Below the pieces are notes generated by a model, which worked only from the letters and a program-made list of their open reading frames with translations, searched no databases and was not told where the DNA came from. From the NCBI RefSeq assembly GCF_018812025.1, contig NC_063062.1:40161840-40225839 (forward strand): a DNA stretch of 64,000 bases. The letters are read 5' to 3'. Every line of letters starts with the position of its first letter. Positions within the stretch are counted from its first letter, which is position 1. This DNA is from Megalobrama amblycephala. Its lineage: Eukaryota; Chordata; Actinopteri; Cypriniformes; Xenocyprididae. Positions 1-14,129 of this stretch are shown here, piece by piece. The translations under genes were made by a program, and so were the position numbers.

Positions 1-457
1 AAGTCAGAATTGTGATATAAAGTCAGAATTGCGAGATATAAAGTCAGAATTACTAGTTATAAAGTCAGAATTACTAGTTATAAAGTCAGAATTGTGATAT
101 AAAGTCAGAATTGCGAGATATAAAGTCAGAATTGTGTTATAAAGTCAGAATTGCGAGATATAAAGTCAGAATTGTGAGATATAAAGTCAGAATTGAGTTA
201 TAAAGTCAGAATTACTAGTTATAAAGTCAGAATTGTGAGATATAAAGTCAGAATTGTGTTATAAAGTCAGAATTACTAGTTATAAAGTCAGAATTGTGAT
301 ATAAAGTCAGAATTACAATTTATAAAGTCAGAATTGTGAGATATAAAGTCAGAATTGTGATTTAAAGTCAGAATTACTAGTTATAAAGTCAGAATTGTGA
401 TATAAAGTCAGAATTACCTTTTTTATTTTTTTATTTAGTGGCGGAACAAGTTTCCAT
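1..457. mobile_element. Right part of a TIR-bounded minisatellite element (20-21 bp unit, AAGTCAGAATT family)
   Basis: Positions 1-417 are about 20 tandem copies of a 17-21 bp unit with core AAAGTCAGAATT and a variable spacer (GCGAGATAT, ACTAGTTAT, GTGTTAT). The array stops in AATTACCTTTTTT and then TGGCGGAACAAGTTTCCAT at 439-457. That end matches the terminal inverted repeat of the complete element at 51672-52911 (TGGCAGAAACAAGCTTCCAT) with a few changes. The left end is outside the window. This is a non-autonomous element with no coding capacity. Confidence 0.8.
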
Positions 458-847
458 ATTGTTCACTTCCAGTTATAGGAATGGTGACGTTTCAATGCTC
501 CAGAAAGCCGATGACTCTTGTGTTTTGTGAACGGGTGTGATAAACATCCAAATGTGAAAGTCAGAGCGACGGAGTTAAAGTTTCTGTACAGCGGAGGATG
601 ATGCCGATTCATAAAGTGTGGGTGCAGGTCTAAGACTAAAGATCCTCTTATGGGAGCAAAAACAGGTCTGGAATCACAAAGAAGGCATTTCCGAGTACGT
701 AACGCTGTTTTCCTCTGTACGGCCGAGGAATCTCCCTTTTTGCCTTTGGGATCTCAGTAGCACTTCAGTTCCTCGATGGTCTTGTAAACGCTGAATAAAC
801 ACCCTCATCTGCAGCGTTTATCAACGTCTGCTTCATCTGCCCTGCCA
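458..847 (-). other. Presumed shf 3'UTR / downstream sequence
   Basis: About 390 bp of unique sequence after the shf stop codon, followed by the repeat element at 1-457. On the gene strand I see no clear AATAAA before the repeat. T-rich stretches near 421-436 read as A-rich on the gene strand and could be recruited, so the polyadenylation site cannot be placed. No other gene is seen. Confidence 0.5.
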
Positions 848-2238
<1,391 letters not shown>

Positions 2239-2279
<41 letters not shown>

Positions 2280-2341
2280 CTTTATTTATATAGCGTTTTT
2301 TACAATGCAGATTGTGTCAAAGCAGCTTTACAGTGATAACT
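2239..2341 (-). repeat. (TA)n microsatellite plus 3' tail of an L2-type retroposon
   Basis: A (TA)n run of about 40 bp is followed by GCTTTATTTATATAGCG and TTACAATGCAGATTGTG. This is the reverse complement of the AAGCGCTATATAAATAAA tail seen intact at 5470-5550. It is a severely 5'-truncated insertion in minus orientation. Confidence 0.7.
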
Positions 2342-2393
2342 GGTAAATCATTTTGGCTGCACAACTAATAAATTTAATAATAAATTTAATCTT

Positions 2394-3290
2394 AAAGGAT
2401 TAGTTGACTTCAGAATTCAAATTTCCTGATAATTTACTCTCCTCCATGTCATCCAAGATGTTCATGTCTTTCTTTCTTCAGTGGAAAAGAAATGAAGGTT
2501 TTTGAGGAAAACATTCCAGGATTTTTCTCCATATAGTGGACTTCACTGGGGTTCAACGGGTTGAAAGTCCAAATGTCAGTTTCAGTGCAGCTTCAAAGAG
2601 CTCTACATGATCCCAGACGAGGAATAAGAGTCTCATCTAGAGAAACCATCAGCCATTTTCTAAAAAAAAAATTAAATTATATACTTTTTAACCACAAATG
2701 CTCATCTTGCACTGCTCTGTGATACTCCACACATTATGTAATCACGTTTGACACGTGATGTAGGCAGAAGTACCGCGGTAGGGCGAAAAACTCCATCTCA
2801 TTTTCTCCTCCAACTTCAAAATCACCTGACATCATTGTTTTACCTTTTTTTGTAAAGGCTGTTTGATTTGGTCTTTGAACGTTTGCTTTGTAAACACTGG
2901 ATCAGTACTTCAGCCTACGTCACGCGTGATCTTTCCAACATGATTACGTCATGCGTGGAGCATCGCAGAGCAGTGCAAGACGAGCATTTGTGGTTAAAAA
3001 GTATATAATTGTAATTTTTTTTAGAAAATGAGCGATGGTTTCTCTAGATAAGACTCTTATTCCTCGTCTGGGATCATGTAGAGCTCTTTGAAGCTGCACT
3101 GAAACTGACATTTGGACCTTCAACCCGTTGAACCCCAGTGAAGTCCACTATATGGAGAAAAATCCTGGAATGTTTTCCTCAAAAACCTTCATTTCTTTAC
3201 AGTTGAAGAAAGAAAGACATGAACATCTTGGATGACGTGGAGGTGAGTAAATTATCAGGACATTTTAATTCTGAAGTCAACTAATCCTTT
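2394..3290. mobile_element. Palindromic MITE with ~300-bp terminal inverted repeats
   Basis: The left end AAAGGATTAGTTGACTTC is mirrored by GAAGTCAACTAATCCTTT at the right end. The arms match for roughly 300 bp, including the segments CTTCACTGGGGTTCAACG on the left and its complement near 3130 on the right, and the paired tracts GAGGAATAAGAGTCTCAT and AAGACTCTTATTCCTCG. The centre, about 2720-2960, is non-palindromic and GC-richer with CACGTGATGTAGG. There is no ORF. It is a non-autonomous DNA transposon of uncertain superfamily. Confidence 0.85.
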
Positions 3291-4711
3291 ATACTTTTTT
3301 ATTTTATATAGTTCTTAGGAGAGTGTTCCCCTCTATAAATAAGAAATCATTCAGCTGTAAACTTAAGTCAGTGACAGCGATGTTTAATCACTAGGTTAAC
3401 CGGTAGAAAAGAGGATGAACAAACTGAAGGAATTTCTTTGGCATTTAGCAGATGCTCTTCAGCTAATAACACTTGCTTCACATTAATTGCCGTCAATGAA
3501 GCAACCTCTACTTGACTCTGAACCTGCGGTCTGTGTCTCTGCAGCTTTATTCTCAGCACTACTGAGAGAAAGAAAGAGTCCAGTTCATCTTAAATGAGGC
3601 CGGTCCACAACTCACTTATCACTTAATTGCATTTGTAAAGGCTGCGATCTCGCTGGTGCCGGGCGATGAAAAGTGAAAGATAACATAGCGAACTGCACAT
3701 GCCTAAGGTGATGTTGAATTTAGCCTAATAATTTACTGCACAATGCATACGTGTGAGTTGGTGTTTCTCATTCAAGCGGATTGACAAGCTGTGAGATTTA
3801 CTTTATGTAAATGAGAGGCAAGACCTGGTGGTCCAGCAGGAAGCAAGAATATCCTTCAACCAGAGTAATTATCTTTGCGATCATTAAATATAAATCAACT
3901 CCTCCACCCATCTTTGTTTAGGACTCCCATTGCTCTCGGGCTGATTATCTGCCTGTCATTACCCAACTCTTCATCATCATTAGAAGAGATGAGAAAACAT
4001 TTGAGCCATCACAGATCCCCGAGAGCCCCTTCAGCTCAGATGCACAGAAGACTCTGCTAAAAGCATCTAAAAGCCCCTGCCGAAGTGTTCGTCATCAATC
4101 CCTCATCCGTCCACACAGAGAGAGGCCTGAGGAGATGCCTGGAACCTCGCTATCGTCTTCCTCTTAAGGATCTGATTTTATCATATCGGCGACATTAACA
4201 AAACAGAGCGGCTCTTTCAGGCGTTACAGAAGAGACACCACCGCCTTTGTGCCGTTATCACTGCATACTTAACCATTCTTTTTTCCTTTTAATCCAAGGA
4301 TTCATTTCGCTTTATAGATCTGAAAGGTTCACTGCGGTTCATGACAATGGTGTGATATGATTCACAGAGCTGTGTGTGCAGTAACTGTATATATATGTGA
4401 ATATATAGGTAGCGTTCGGCTCATTAACTGCATAAAGAGTCACGTCTCACCCACCGAACCGTAAGATTACACTTTTCAATTGTCCTTTGCTGCCGTTTCT
4501 TAAAAGCCTTCTTTAAAAAGGCTCTTCTGGGTTCAAAGCGAGTTAGGAACTATTGACAGAACCGCTGACATGCTGTCAATAACAGAACCACAGAAAATGA
4601 TTTCAACTTTGCAGTCAGTTTGTAGAAACAAATATGTTTTCACATTCATGCACTTACAATTCCAAAGGGTTTAAAAGCAGAAATGTGTAGATATATACAC
4701 ACACACACACA
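3291..4711. other. Unique shf intron sequence with a possible conserved non-coding island
   Basis: No exon or repeat family is recognised. Positions 3790-4030 are unique, moderately AT-rich and dense in homeodomain-like AATTA/TAAT and GATTAT motifs, and read like a conserved non-coding element. This is an impression from composition, not shown by comparison. A (CA)n run lies at 4698-4714. Confidence 0.45.
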
Positions 4712-4817
4712 CACTATATTGCCAAAAGTGTATATATATATAGTGTATATAAGTGTATACATCCCATTCTTAATCCGTAGGGTTTAATATGGAGTTGGCC
4801 CACCCTTTGCAGCTATA

Positions 4818-5549
4818 GGCTAGCCGGAACCGGGAACACTTCCTATAACACCAGATGTACTCGTTACATCAGAAAAAGAATGGCATCTACGCTAATATTA
4901 GTCTTTCTGTTTATCCCGAGGTTTACCGTAGTCAACCGGATTCGGGCCGTATCCAGCTGAGACCAAGGACCTGCGCCTTGACACGACCACAACGCAGCCC
5001 TGAAGTATCAGCAGAGATCGAGTCGACTAGATCATCCATTGTGAAGGCCTCATCAACACGACAACCAGTGCCACAGTTCCTCAACAACCGTCCATACCGG
5101 CGTGATGAATACGATCCTCAACTGGATGGAACTGAAATAAATACTTTGATTTATGATAGCAACCTGATTCGTAACAAAGCACTGTTCACCAGAGGAGAAC
5201 TGGCCCCCCGACTAAGCCTGGTTTCTCCCAAGGTTTTTTTTTTTTCTCCATTTTAACACCTATTTGCCACTTGTTTGCCACCTGATGTCACCTGATGGAG
5301 TTTGGGTTCCTTGCCGCTGTTGCCTTTGGCTTGCTTAGTTGGGGACACTTGACATTTGACTTGACATTTGATATTCAACAGTATTCTTGACATTTATTCA
5401 ACAGTGCTTTGATCTGCCTGCATTGACACTATTCTTTAAGAGCTGCTGTGCAGCAAAAATTATGTACCAGTTATCAATGTAAAGCTGCTTTGATACAATC
5501 TGCATTGTAAAAAGCGCTATATAAATAAAGGTGACTTGACTTGACTTGA
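4818..5549 (+). mobile_element. L2-tailed retroposon nested in the Tc1 element
   Basis: The insertion is flanked by a 5-bp duplication CTATA (4813-4817 and 5550-5554), and removing it restores the Tc1 sequence GCAGCTATAACAGC. It ends in AAGCGCTATATAAATAAA, then GGTGACTTGAC with tandem TTGAC, a tail type shared by L2-clade LINEs and their SINEs in fish. Upstream is a T-rich segment after CTGGTTTCTCCCAAGG and then a 133-codon open frame (4855-5256) that I do not recognise. That frame shows no reverse transcriptase motif. I read it as a short non-autonomous or 5'-truncated retroposon. Confidence 0.75.
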
Positions 5550-5589
5550 CTATAACAGCTTAAACTCTGGGAAGGCTTTCCACAAGGTT

Positions 5590-6370
5590 TAGGAGTGTGT
5601 TTATGGGAATTTTTGACTATTCTTCTAGAAGCGCATTTGTGAGGTCAGGCAGTGATGTTGGCGAGAAGGCCTGGCTCACAGTCTCCACTCTAATTCATCC
5701 CAAAGGTCTTCTATCGGGTTGAGGTCAGGACTCTGTGCAGGCCAGTCAAGTTCCTCCACACCAAACTCACTCTTGCATGTCTTCATTTGTGCACTGGTGC
5801 AGGAAGGGGCCATCCCCAAACTGTTCCCACAAAGTTGGGAGCATGAAATCGTCCAAAATGTCTTGGAATGCTGAAACATTAAGAGTTCCTTTCACTGGAA
5901 CTAAGGGTTCAAGCCCAACCCCTGAAAAACAACCCCACACCATAATCCCCCTCCACCAAACTTTACACTTGGCACAATGCAGTCGGGCAAGTAGCGTTCT
6001 CCTGGCAACCGCCAAACCCAGACTCATCCATCGGATTTCCAGACAGAGAAGCGTGATTGGTCACTCCAGAGAACACGTCTCCACTGTTCTAGAGTCCAGT
6101 GACGCCGTGATTTACTCCACTGCATCCGGCACTTTGCATTGCACTTGGTGATGTAAGGCTTGAATGCAGCTGCTCGGCCATGGAAACCCATTCCATGAAG
6201 CTCTCTACACACTGTTCTTGAGCTAATCTGAAGGCCACACGAAGACCCCGCTCTGTGATTTTACATGACCTACCACTTCGTGGCTGAGTTGCTGTTGTTG
6301 GAATATTTAGTAGTGAGGAAATTTTACGAATGGACTTATTGCACATGTGGCAACCTATCACGGTACCACG
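5590..6370 (-). pseudogene. Tc1-family DDE transposase pseudogene
   Basis: Broken frames on the minus strand together cover most of a Tc1 transposase. In order they show an HTH-type N-terminal piece (NKSIRKISSLLNIPTTAT), the [14 protein letters not shown] block with the first catalytic Asp, [14 protein letters not shown], and SPDLNPIEDLWDELEWRL with the third acidic residue. The stretch that should hold the second catalytic Asp is deleted around 5785-5810, where the frame jumps from [12 protein letters not shown] to FGVEELDWPAQ. A second deletion removes part of the N-terminal DNA-binding region near 6240. At least three frame changes make it inactive. Confidence 0.88.
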
Positions 6371-6378
6371 CTTGAATA

Positions 6379-6918
6379 TATATATAGCATTTCCAACATT
6401 ACTTGTATTTCACCCAGAACATTTCTTTAAAATATAGCCTTTATTAATGTACAGAGCAAAACCTCAGATGTTAATTAAACCTGAGAAGATTGATGTGATA
6501 GAAAGGTAACTCTGTGGAAGCTGATAACCTGCTGGTGATTTTACTGTACATGAGATGAGCAGAAACTGCAGATGAGAGCTCAGTTTTATAATGCGTGTTT
6601 AAATTACAAGCCCAAAGAGTGCACTTCAGCGGAGACCCGTTCTCCATTTCCTCACACGGCTCGCGGTCCTGGTGAGGATGCACATTAGCGCGCCGTTAAT
6701 TCATAAACTTTTACTCTCCCTCCATTCAGAGGAGATTTATTTCACTCCCTTCAGCCATTTTCTGTCTTCCTCCATCCATAAAGCAGGGCAGCACTAAAGC
6801 CTCTTTGCCTTTAAAGATCTTTAAGAGACTGGACTCATTCATATCACTTATGCTCTGAGCCACAAATCTGATTAGACAAACGCTCTGCTCCATGTGAGCG
6901 GCGCACCTAGACTGCATT
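6379..6918. other. Unique shf intron sequence
   Basis: No exon, repeat family or regulatory site that I can support. Confidence 0.5.
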
Positions 6919-7284
6919 TAAAGTGCTGCTATTATGATATGCTTTTGTTTTGAGTCTCCGACAACACGTTTACATTCATCCAAGGTCAAAAAAACACTTT
7001 AATTCTCTCATAATATCCACTGCAGCATCAGCTCTTTTCTCTCAGTGTCTGAAACGCTTCGATCAAGGATTCGGTTTCTCTAAACCCCGCCTTTCTGAGA
7101 GCTGCTCTGCTCTGATTGGTCAGAAACCAAACACTTCAATTTTCAGTTCAGAATCGATTCTTTCTTTTAGGAGACAAAAACTCCATTTAGCTGCACTTTG
7201 ATCTCTGAAACAGAGCTTTTACATTCACAAACAGACATATTAGAAAGATAATATCTGAAATAAGCATAATATCAAAGACTTTGA
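6919..7284. mobile_element. Internally deleted copy of the TAAAGTGCCCCTATTATG MITE family
   Basis: It begins TAAAGTGCTGCTATTATG and shares GTCAAAAAAACACTTTAA, CATCAGCTCTTTTCTCTC and GCCTTTCTGAGAGCTGCT with the fuller copy at 27384-27999. Relative to that copy about 250 bp are missing between CAGAAACCAAACACT and TCAGTTCAGAATCGATTC. The right terminus CATAATATCAAAGACTTTGA is degraded. Confidence 0.8.
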
Positions 7285-7961
7285 TATCATTCAATACAAG
7301 AAGCATCAATAAAGGCAGTTCAACCTACTTAAAATATATTAACTTAGCAACATGGTATCATCTTTTAGAAGATTAATAGATGAAGCAAATGTTTAATAAA
7401 GCAATCAAAGAGAGGTTTCATCATAAACTAGTTGAAATCCTGATCAGTGATGCCGAGCACAGGCAGCAGCGCTTCATAGTGGCATTAATATTTCAGCAGA
7501 CTCCGACACGGATCGTTTGCATGTAAGAGTCTCTGCGGACGGACTGTGTTTAAAAGCAGAGGTTTCTACATGCTGTCAGGTCTGGTTTAGCACAACACCA
7601 GAGAGGGAATCGTGATACAGCAGCATGACAGTCCGCTCAGCTCGCTCTTCTCTGTTCATACCTGCTCTCGTGGTCCTCAACAAATGATTCGGTCCAACAT
7701 GTGATTCACTGGGTGTTACAGAAATGTTCCAGGTTCAGTTCAAGTTAAACTCTATTCACCGCTGATGATTAGCAGGAAAGGATTTAGGAGTTACGTTTAA
7801 ATTTCACCACTGAAATCATCATATATATGACAGTACAGCTCAAATAACACATTTCTGCATTAAAAATATTCATCTAACACACAACTAAACAATAATCAGG
7901 GCTGTGCACCATTTAGAATCAAAATGAGAATGCTTTTTAAATTCCAGCTAAATTTTAGCTG
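7285..7961. other. Unique shf intron sequence
   Basis: No exon or known repeat recognised. Confidence 0.5.
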
Positions 7962-9404
7962 AATTCATTCATTAATTCAATTGTATTTCATTCATTCATT
8001 CATTCATTCATTCATTCATTCATTCATTTATATATTTATTTATTATTTGTTTAATTTATTCATTTATTTGTTCATGTATTTATATATTCATGTATTGTTC
8101 ATTCATTCATATTCATTTATATATTTATGTATTATTTGTTTATTGTATTCATTTAGTCATTCATTTTACTTATTAATTTATATATTTATGTAATCATTCA
8201 TTCATATATATTTAATAATTTATTTTATTAATTCATTTATAGTTATGTATTCATTCATTCATTCATTCATTCATATATTTATTTATGCATTATTTGTTGA
8301 TTTTTTTCTTTTAATTTATTCATTCCTGTATTTATATATTCATGTATTGTTCATTTATTCATTCATTCATATTTATTTATATATTTATGTATGTATTTGT
8401 TTATTGTATTAATTTATTCATCAATTTTACTTATTAATTTATTTACATATTTATGTATTCGTTCATTCAGTCATATTTATTCATTCATATTTATTTAATC
8501 ATTTATTTTATTCACTCATTTATTTAGTTATTATGTATTCATTCATTCATTCATTCATTCATTCATTCATTCATATATTCAAGTAATTATTCATTCATTC
8601 ATTTCATCCATTCATTTTATTGATTCATTTATAGTTTATGTATTCATTCATTCATTCATTCATTCATTCATTTATATATTTATTATTTGTTTAATTTATT
8701 CATTTATTTGTTCATGTATTTATATATTCATGTATTGTTCATTCATTCATATTCATTTATATATTTATGTATTATTTGTTTATTGTATTCATTTAGTCAT
8801 TCATTTTACTTATTAATTTATATATTTATGTAATCATTCATTCATATATATTTAATAATTTATTTTATTAATTCATTTATAGTTATGTATTCATTCATTC
8901 ATTCATATATTTATTTATGCATTATTTGTTGATTTTTTTCTTTTAATTTATTCATTCCTGTATTTATATATTCATGTATTGTTCATTTATTCATTCATTC
9001 ATTTATTTATATATTTATGTATGTATTTGTTTATTGTATTAATTTATTCATCAATTTTACTTATTAATTTATTTACATATTTATGTATTCATTCATTCAT
9101 CCATCCATTCATTTTATTAATTCATTTATAGTTTGTTATGTATTCATTCATTCATTCATTCATTCATTCATTCATTTTATTCATTCATTTAAAGTCTTTT
9201 ATGTATTCATTCATGCATTCATTCATTCATTCATTCATTTTATTCATTCATTTATAGTCTTTTATATATTTATGTATTCATTCATTCATCCATTCATTTA
9301 TTGATATATTCAAGTAATTATTCATCCATTCATTCATTCATTCATTTTATTCATTCATTTATAGTCTTTTATGTATTCACTCATTCATATATTTATTTAT
9401 GCAT
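7962..9404. repeat. 1.4-kb TTCA/TTTA tetranucleotide repeat domain with internal duplication
   Basis: Continuous TTCA, TTTA and TATT repeats. Segments such as TTTAATAATTTATTTTAT recur at about 8206 and 8847, offset about 641 bp, showing that a block of several hundred bases was duplicated in tandem inside the simple repeat. Apparent open frames rich in His-Ser-Phe-Ile are translations of the repeat and are not genes. Confidence 0.9.
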
Positions 9405-10468
<1,064 letters not shown>

Positions 10469-10487
10469 TCAGACGTGCCGAACTCAC

Positions 10488-10662
10488 AACTGGCTCTCCA
10501 GAGGCATGGAGGGGTCGATGCGCTCGCCCACGCTCGGGCCGCTCGGGTCCAGAGAGCTCATCTTAGTGTTGACCAGGCAGCCGCTGGAGTGTCGCTGAAG
10601 CGGGCGAGACTTCAGATCTTTAGTGGGAGACATCCGGGATTTTTCCACACCGTCAAACTGCA
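10488..10662 (-). CDS. shf: shf coding exon: linker just before SH2 domain
   Basis: 175-bp exon, phase 1 in and phase 2 out. The acceptor is CTGTTACAG before 10662 and the donor is CCAGTT|GTGAGT at 10488/10487. The junction codon with the previous exon is G|TG (Val), giving VQFDGVEKSRMSPTKDL. The exon is Ser/Pro/Arg-rich and ends with GERIDPSMPLESQ, which matches the family pattern of an acidic DPxxPLExQ segment directly before the SH2 domain. Reading through the donor would give a stop four bases later, so splicing is required. The next intron is only 81 bp, against 9-20 kb for the others. Confidence 0.94.
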
Positions 10663-10830
10663 CTGTAACAGGAGGAAAACGGCAAATATTATAATAGAGT
10701 GCAGTAGCAGCCGCAAACTTTTTCAGAGGCATTGGTTCTGGGGGTATTTTTCCGTTTATTTCTCCGATTGGGATTTTAATAAAGTCTTTGATAAAGCATT
10801 ATAAGCCATGAACCAAACTAATCAGGAGAA

Positions 10831-10990
10831 TCAATTCAATTCAATTGAGCTTTATTGGCATGAAATTTCAAAAATTGGTTTGAAATAGCACAATATTGAC
10901 AAAGCAATAGACATATATAAACATATAGATAAAAAAAACATAACAGAATCATAACATCACAAAAATACAAAGTTACAAGACTGTGAACTT
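10831..10990 (-). repeat. 3' tail of a non-LTR retroposon, reverse orientation
   Basis: TCAATTCAATTCAATTGAGC followed by TTTATTGGCATGAAATTTC is the reverse complement of a common fish LINE end (CCAATAAAGCTCAATTGAAT with a repeated AATTG tail). Only the tail is present. Confidence 0.65.
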
Positions 10991-11012
10991 AATGGCTTTA
11001 GTGAGGGAAAGA

Positions 11013-11246
11013 ACTACAATCCCATGAAGCATTGCAAACAGCATAACTGAATTAAAAATGATGACAAAATATAAAAGTATTCATTTAAAAATTAATATAT
11101 TTTGCGTTTATTGCAAAATATCATATATATACAAATATTTAAGTATTTTGAGAGCATAAGGAGACTTGGTTACATAATTCGTAGTGCTTCATGGGAGTGG
11201 GCGGAGCTAAAGAACTATTTCTGCATAGCATCATGGGTAATGTAGT
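11013..11246. mobile_element. Small palindromic element bounded by ACTACAATCCCATGAAGC-type motifs
   Basis: ACTACAATCCCATGAAGCA (11013-11031) and, inverted, GCATCATGGGTAATGTAGT (11228-11246) bound an AT-rich core. A third related motif, GTGCTTCATGGGAG, lies near 11184. The ends resemble the ZNF143/Staf binding consensus ACTACAATTCCCATGATGC. This is most likely a small MITE; factor binding is inference. Confidence 0.5.
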
Positions 11247-12129
11247 TTTTCACCACAAATTCCACTGAAATATTGTCATATATAATATTTTAAATGAATT
11301 AATAATTTTATGAATAATATATATATATTCAATTTTTTATTTCTCTTTTCTGTTTTTGTAATTAGAGGTCCAACTAAAATCCACAGGTGACCTGTAACTC
11401 CTCTAGCATGTCACAGTTTTCCAGAAATAGTTTTTGAAGAAAATTCCCAGCATGGCATTGTAAGACCAGCAATCCATACATTGAGCTTGGTGTTTTATTG
11501 AGCAGAAACTCCCTCCTGGCCGTAACTCAATCGAATGAAGTATCTGTGCGCGCCTGAGGGATTGAAGCTCATCCTCCGTGTAATGAGAGGAGCTTCAGAC
11601 GAGACGGACACTTCATAAAACATCTCAACTGAGCGGGTCGGATCGGGACCGCAGGTTTCTCACCTACGACTGTGCAATCAAACACAACACACAGACATGC
11701 AATAAGAAGGGAACACAATGAGAGTGGAAACATGTCTGTAGCAGGTTGTGGAAGGACTGACTGACCGACAGCATCGTTTCATCTGTGCAGAATCTAAACA
11801 CAGAGACATGGGACAGATGCAGACAGGAGCCTGAACAAACACTGTTATCTGTGAGAGCTCTGGACCGATGCTGCTTCACACCACTGATCAAACACTGCAG
11901 GTCTGAGACGCCACAGCTGGACATTTCAGCACACATTATATCTGGCCATTTAAACATTTCAGTCAATAACCATCTCTGCCGTGTCAATAGATCATGTGCA
12001 TGAGATTTCAATACTGAGTAGTGAAATAAATACATATAAAAAAGATTCAAATTATAAAAATTACCATTATAAGAAATAAAAATTATTTCAATTAAAACTA
12101 CATTTTAAATATTTTGATTATTGTATAAA
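11247..12129. other. Unique shf intron sequence
   Basis: AT-rich at 11270-11345 and 12010-12125, otherwise unique. No exon or repeat recognised. Confidence 0.45.
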
Positions 12130-12585
12130 ATGATCTGCTCGATGTCGGTTCCTGATCATCCGGTCAAGAATTTATTTTGTGATAATGTTCGGCTGTACAA
12201 TAGATGCGAATATCCAGTGAAATTGGATTAAATTATTATCATGCAATCTACAAGAAAAGACATTTATCAGACAGATTCTGTTGTGCAACGAATCCTCCGC
12301 CATGGTCTCGTCAGTCATCTCGTCATGTGATCAGTGAAATCTGATCCTGCTGCACTCTGTATGGCTCTGTGTTGGACGAGCTGGATGGGATTGAAGTGAC
12401 CGTTATCCAACTGAATTAAATGGTTTTTATTTCTATAAAAAGCAAATTGACAGTGGAGAAGTAATGCAAATATAGCAGCGGTGGCATATTCTATCCTAAT
12501 TTCACCCTCACACTCCATCATGGCAATTTTGCGAGACAGCTTTTCACCTCGGCGAGAAATCTCACGAGATCTCGTCACACCCCTA
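12130..12585. mobile_element. hAT-like MITE fragment (right end)
   Basis: The right end reads AATCTCACGAGATCTCGTCA then CACCCCTA at 12585, the reverse complement of the widespread fish hAT-type terminus TAGGGGTGTGACGAGATC. The left terminus is not recognisable and the left boundary is approximate. Confidence 0.6.
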
Positions 12586-13343
12586 ATATACCCTAATATA
12601 AATTTAAAAGTAAACAGTCAGTAAAACAATAAGGTTTTTCAGGTAAGTCTACAGAAATCAAATGTAAAATAACACTGCATACATTAAACATAGATTAATC
12701 CTTATTAAAGTTACACAAGTTATTCAGGCAATAGCAGTGAGTGAATTTCTCGTTGTCCTTTGTTGTTTGATTAACATTAAAAACACAGACAGCAGCAGGA
12801 TTATTAGGATGCTGTCACTTTAAGATATAATGCACAGATCTAATACACTGTTAGCCTACATACTGTACACATGCGTTTACTTTCTCTACTGTTTACGTTC
12901 ATTTAAGACGTGACTGACTGTGTTTACTAGGATACTTGCTGATTCTTTTTTAATTCATTTTTGGTGTGTGAATTTGTCTGTTAAAGTGCAAGAAGATGTG
13001 AAAGAGCTCAATTTAGTATTTGTGCGCAGTCTGAGACGAGCGCTTCGGATGTTTTAAGCTTCCAACACAGCGTGTGAGTAATGATTTGAGTTCTCTTTCA
13101 CGTCTTCTTGAGCTTCAATATTTAAATTGAAAAAGCTTAAACTTTCGTGATGATGCAACACTGGCCCGTCAACTGACCCGCGTTCACATTTGTTCACGTT
13201 CATGTTCTCACAACATTGCACTGCAATTCATAAAATGTTACCATAAAACTGCCGATTGACACCATTTAATTTACTGACAAACACTGATTTGTACTTGCAT
13301 TTGGCATTTAGCGAGTGTTAATTTTAGGCCCTGTGTATGTATG

Positions 13344-13375
<32 letters not shown>

Positions 13376-14129
13376 TCATATATACATATTTCAGTGGCTG
13401 AAGCTCATATTTTCAGGACTGATGCATTATAAAAACCCATCTACAGAATAGTATATTTGATATTTGTCTATAAACACACAATTTGATTAACAAAAGAAGA
13501 AAGAAAACAGGCCCAGTAAAGGGCATCAATCCCCACATGAGATGCTGCTGCTCTGCATGAGGGTCACAGGGGTCAGGGGGGTCAGAGGTCACAGGATGTA
13601 GCTGTAGTGAGAGAGCTCATGTTTCTGATGGATCCATCTGTAGCCTCGAGCGTCTGTGACCAGATTCACAACACACACACACACACACACACACATTTCC
13701 ACAGCACTCCTAACCCAGTCCTCTCTCTGTCTGCAGTGTGGTGGTCTTTGAAGGTCTGTGTGTGTGTGTGTGTGTGTGTCTTTGTTTTCTCATTGCTCTG
13801 AATCTCTCTGTCTCAGTGTAAGAGTGTAATTACTGTGAACGAACACTCTGATCTGTGACTCAGGCTCTTTACAGCATCACAGATCAATTAATCTCGTCTC
13901 TCGTATCAGAGTTTCTGCTTACAGTGAATCAGATGAAAGCATTCATGTTTCCGGTAGGGAAATCATATATTGTGTTGTAGTGGAAGCAGCCACTAGAGGC
14001 CAGTATGACAACCAATAAACAGCTTTCCTAGAGAACCAGCATGTTTACTAAACTAACAGGCAACTAGTGACCTTGAGATTTATGGGGGAAAACTTGCATT
14101 TTGTGCTGCAGTTCTCATATAATGCTTAA
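12586..14129. other. Unique shf intron sequence with CA/TG microsatellites
   Basis: Microsatellites: (TA)(CA) at 13345-13375, (CA)n at 13672-13694 and (TG)n at 13757-13778. No exon seen. Confidence 0.5.

Larger units (their letters stand above)
4712..6378 (-). mobile_element. Degenerate Tc1-like transposon, interrupted by a retroposon
   Basis: The left terminus CACTATATTGCCAAAAGTG is the characteristic end of a common fish Tc1 family. Sequence then follows the family (CCCATTCTTAATCCGTAG, GGAGTTGGCCCACCC), is broken at 4818-5549, and resumes at ACAGCTTAAACTCTGGGA. The right inverted repeat is missing: similarity stops at the CACGGTACCACGCTTGAA segment near 6377, where it runs into a TA repeat. 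The remnant transposase reads on the minus strand. Confidence 0.88.

Noticed and set aside
7981..9304. Frames rich in Phe-Ile-His-Ser
   Set aside because: Translations of the TTCA tetranucleotide domain.
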